Positions 61,825 to 64,000 of a stretch of DNA of 64,000 nt are shown here, one piece after another. Each line of letters starts with the position of its first letter. Positions within the stretch are counted from its first letter, which is position 1. The notes under the pieces are model-generated. The model had not been told where the DNA came from. It was given only the letters and a program-made list of their open reading frames with translations, and made no database searches. The DNA lies in contig NZ_CAMGZA010000001.1 of NCBI RefSeq assembly GCF_946151065.1, forward strand, positions 1,302,001 through 1,366,000, written 5' to 3'. Made by a program: the position numbers and the translations under genes. Source of the stretch: Microbacterium sp. Marseille-Q6965. GTDB taxonomy: Bacteria > Actinomycetota > Actinomycetes > Actinomycetales > Microbacteriaceae.

Positions 61825-62802
61825 TCACCAGCCCGCGTAGTCCGAGACCGTGTCGCGCGTGACCAGGCTCGGCTCGACGAGCATGATGCGCTCGTCCTCG
61901 TCCGGCGCACCGTTGGCGCGGATGTCCTTGGCCACCTCGAACGCCTCGACGACCATCCCGCCCGGGTCCTGCGCCGGCGTGGCCCAGAAGCTCGAGTTCG
62001 GGAACGAGTCGTCCTGCATGGCCTCGACCGCCTCCGGCGACCCGTCGACACCCACCACCCAGACGCCCTCGCGGTTCGCCTGACCGAGCGCGAGCGTCGC
62101 GCCGAGCGCCGTGGGGTCGTTGATGGCGAAGATGCCCTGCACGTCGTCGTTGGCCGTCAGCATCTGCGTCGTCAGGTCGAGGCCGGTGGCGCGGTCGTTG
62201 TTGCCGTTCTGGTGGGCCAGCACCGTGATGTCGGGGTGCTCGGCGAGCACCTCCTCGCAGCCCTCGACGCGCTCCTGCACCGAGGTGATCGGCGTGCCGT
62301 CGACGATGAGGATGTTGCCCTGGCCGCCCATCTTCTCGAACAGCGCGGTGCAGGCCTGCCGGCCGGCCTCGACGTTGTCGGTGGTGACGGCGGCCTGCGC
62401 GCCGGCGGCGTCGACGTCCACCGCCACCACCGTGATGCCAGCGTCGAGGGCGCGCTGCACGGCCGAGCCGATGCCCTCGGAGTCGACGGCGTTGAGGAGG
62501 ATGATGTCGACCTGCTGCTGGATGAACGCGTCGATCTGCTCGTTCTGAGCACCGAGGTCCTGCTGGCCGTCCTGCACATTGAGGGTGAAGCCCTCCTCCT
62601 CTGCCACCTCCTCCATCGAGCTCTGCATCGCGGCGAAGAAGGGGTTGGAGATGTCCTGGACCATGAGGCCCACGACGCCGATCTCATCGTCGGCGGGCTC
62701 GGTGCCGGGGTCGACCGGCGAGGTGCTGCTGCAGCCGGCAAGGGCGAGGGCCCCGACCCCTGCTGCGGCGGCAAGTGCCTTGGTGAATCGCTTCGACGTC
62801 AT
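61825..62802 (-). CDS. Ribose-type sugar ABC transporter binding lipoprotein (RbsB-like)
   Basis: A 325-residue periplasmic-binding-protein-like lipoprotein with lipobox LALAGC (Cys24). The mature region VGLMVQDISNPFFAAMQSSMEE and GIFAINDPTALGATLAL matches family 2 (ribose/galactose/allose) binding proteins. An AAAGGAACG ribosome site precedes the ATG. The epimerase gene upstream (15-base gap) suggests that a ketose is the ligand. Confidence 0.93.
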   Translation of the reverse strand: MTSKRFTKALAAAAGVGALALAGCSSTSPVDPGTEPADDEIGVVGLMVQDISNPFFAAMQSSMEEVAEEEGFTLNVQDGQQDLGAQNEQIDAFIQQQVDIILLNAVDSEGIGSAVQRALDAGITVVAVDVDAAGAQAAVTTDNVEAGRQACTALFEKMGGQGNILIVDGTPITSVQERVEGCEEVLAEHPDITVLAHQNGNNDRATGLDLTTQMLTANDDVQGIFAINDPTALGATLALGQANREGVWVVGVDGSPEAVEAMQDDSFPNSSFWATPAQDPGGMVVEAFEVAKDIRANGAPDEDERIMLVEPSLVTRDTVSDYAGW

Positions 62803-62817
62803 CGTCGTTCCTTTCTC

Positions 62818-63687
62818 TCAGTGCAGGGCAATGGTCTCCGCGGCGCGGATGCGCCCGCGGATGAACGCGTTCGCGTGCGCACCCAGGTCCTCTGAGTCGT
62901 CCCAGAGGTTGCGCCAGATGGCAAGCATTCGGCTGAGGTCGTCGTGGACGACGGCCGTGGAGAAGCTCTCGAAGGTGATGGGCCCGTCGTAGCCGACGCG
63001 GACGAGCGCTTTGAAGAACCCGTCGAAGTCGACCGTGCCGGAGCCGAGATAGCCACGGTGACTCTCGCCCACGTGCACGTACACGAGCCGGTCCGCGCAG
63101 TCGAGCACGGGCTGGGCCATGTCCGACTCCTCGATGTTCATGTGATAGGTGTCCAGGTGGACCCCGACATTCGGGCGGTCCACCTCGTCCAGGAAGGCGA
63201 GCGCGCCGCGCCCCGTGTTGAAGAGGTTCGTCTCGTAACGGTTCACGACCTCGAGACCGAGCGTGATGCCCGCCTCGGCGGCCCGATCGGCCGCGGTCTG
63301 CACCACGCCGACGGCATGGGCCCGCGCCGCGCGCGTGGCCGGCTGCTCGTACTTGCGCAGTTCGGTGTAGAGCGCCCCCACGAAGTACTGCGCCCCGAGC
63401 GCCTCCAGGACGTCGATCGCCGCCAGGAGCTTGCGCTCCGCGGCTTGCACGCATGCGGGGTCCTCGCTGTGGGGGTCGCTGTCGGCCGTCTGCCCCATGG
63501 AGGCCGACACCGCGATCGGGTGAGCGGAGAGCACCGCGCGCGCGGCGTCGACATCGAAAGACTCCGGATCGAACAGCGGCATCTCCAACAGGTCGAACCC
63601 GGCGTCGAGCGTCTTGGTGACGGCCTTCTCGACGTCGTCCGGCTCGACGGTTCCGGCCCACACCAGGCCATGGCAGCCGATCTGCAT
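62818..63687 (-). CDS. Ketose 3-epimerase (D-tagatose/D-psicose 3-epimerase family)
   Basis: A 289-residue TIM-barrel of the xylose-isomerase-like superfamily. The metal ligands and substrate residues of Pseudomonas cichorii D-tagatose 3-epimerase (Glu152, Asp185, His188, His211, Arg217, Glu246) are all found with the same spacing as Glu146, Asp179, His182, His205, Arg211 and Glu240 (in LEVVNRYE, HLDTYHMN, HVGESHRG and FESF). That supports C3 epimerisation of a ketose with Mn or Co. It is the first gene of the sugar-transporter operon. The ATG at 63687 follows GAGGGGAAGCGC. Confidence 0.85.
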   Translation of the reverse strand: MQIGCHGLVWAGTVEPDDVEKAVTKTLDAGFDLLEMPLFDPESFDVDAARAVLSAHPIAVSASMGQTADSDPHSEDPACVQAAERKLLAAIDVLEALGAQYFVGALYTELRKYEQPATRAARAHAVGVVQTAADRAAEAGITLGLEVVNRYETNLFNTGRGALAFLDEVDRPNVGVHLDTYHMNIEESDMAQPVLDCADRLVYVHVGESHRGYLGSGTVDFDGFFKALVRVGYDGPITFESFSTAVVHDDLSRMLAIWRNLWDDSEDLGAHANAFIRGRIRAAETIALH

Positions 63688-63716
63688 GCGCTTCCCCTCG
63701 TCATCGAACGGAATGG

Positions 63717-63734
63717 TGAGACAACGTTGCCTCA
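63717..63734. promoter_or_regulatory. LacI-type operator at the epimerase-transporter promoter
   Basis: An 18-bp dyad around CAACGTTG with TGAG / CTCA flanks; only one base pair mismatches. It resembles actinobacterial LacI-family operators. It covers the CAACGT hexamer (63724-63729), which lies 17 bases after a TTGCGT -35 (63747-63752) on the minus strand. A LacI-type gene ends about 50 bases upstream and probably supplies the repressor. Confidence 0.65.
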
Positions 63735-63786
63735 GACGCCGAGGATACGCAAGGGGCGCGCGGAGGGCCACCCCGAATCGTGATCG

Positions 63787-64000
63787 TCAGGGTCGCTCGC
63801 TGCCACGCAGCAGCAGCCCGGGCGCCAGCACCTCGTCGGCGACGGCCTCGCCGGCCAGCGCCGCGAACGCGGCCAGCGCGCCCCGCGCCCCGAGCGCCGC
63901 GCTGTCGGGCGTCGCCACGGACACGGGAGGGTTCACGACCGATGCCAGCTCGAAGTCGTCGAAGCCGATGAGCGGCAGCCGCTCCCCCCGATCGGCGAAG
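63787..64000 (-). CDS. LacI family regulator, C-terminal part (partial)
   Basis: The last 70 codons of a minus-strand gene that enters from the right edge. The text ...ERLPLIGFDDFELASVVNPP, then SVATPDSAALG and a final LLLRGSERP, matches the end of the LacI/GalR sugar-binding domain (the IGFDD element with its following strand). The helix-turn-helix is outside the window. It lies directly upstream of the epimerase-transporter operon and its dyad operator, so local autoregulated control is likely. Confidence 0.85.
   Translation of the reverse strand, partial: FADRGERLPLIGFDDFELASVVNPPVSVATPDSAALGARGALAAFAALAGEAVADEVLAPGLLLRGSERP

Overview
The window is high-GC DNA (roughly 70 %) with GTG starts, Gly/Ala/Arg-rich proteins, DUF3073, PadR/DUF4097 and a CebR-type cellobiose locus. 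This fits an actinobacterium, most likely Microbacteriaceae and Microbacterium-like. That placement is inferred from gene content, not from an rRNA. Genes are tightly packed; no intergenic gap exceeds about 210 bases. I see no rRNA, tRNA, CRISPR array, insertion sequence, phage gene or plasmid gene.

Layout. 1-9.2 kb: the N-terminus of a probable RNA helicase, an RND exporter, two fluoride channel subunits, a one-lobed binding lipoprotein coupled to a cation diffusion facilitator, a DUF4097-PadR-PGPGW operon with a palindromic operator, a universal stress protein and DUF3073. 9.2-18.4 kb: purine synthesis (purM-purF, purD, purC) mixed with small conserved proteins, an MFS exporter and an epimerase-like oxidoreductase. 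18.4-24.4 kb: a BCCT transporter in line with 5-oxoprolinase genes, and a uracil/xanthine permease. 24.5-30.3 kb: a cello-oligosaccharide operon (binding protein, two permeases, GH1 beta-glucosidase, LacI repressor) whose promoter holds two copies of the CebR box. 30.4-32.3 kb: purS-purQ and a 2-hydroxyacid dehydrogenase.

32.4-44.5 kb is a catabolic island. It has a tripartite tricarboxylate transporter (TctCBA), a TcuA-like flavoprotein, a GntR regulator, then a translationally coupled run of MHS-type transporter, alpha/beta hydrolase, aldehyde dehydrogenase, beta-hydroxyacid dehydrogenase and lactonase-like metallo-hydrolase, ending with a second GntR. The tcuA and transporter promoters have the same design: a -10 hexamer TATACA inside a TGTATACA palindrome.

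44.5-54.4 kb is a single minus-strand operon for an oligopeptide-type ABC transporter, an M81 (MlrC-like) metallopeptidase, CutC and a ROK kinase, facing a divergent ROK regulator. It looks like a complete uptake-and-breakdown unit for an unidentified peptide- or sugar-containing compound. 54.4-59.3 kb: SDR, AzgA-like purine permease, a DUF4188/MerR pair around a 38-bp near-perfect palindrome, apt and a conserved protein. 59.3-64 kb: a ribose-type ABC transporter with a ketose 3-epimerase and the end of a LacI regulator.

A recurrent local feature is leaderless genes: at least eleven start codons lie 6-7 bases after a -10 hexamer, and this pattern fixes several start sites. Purine salvage and transport (apt, two NCS2 permeases) lie among the de novo purine genes, but purL, purH, purE, purK, purB and purN are outside the window.
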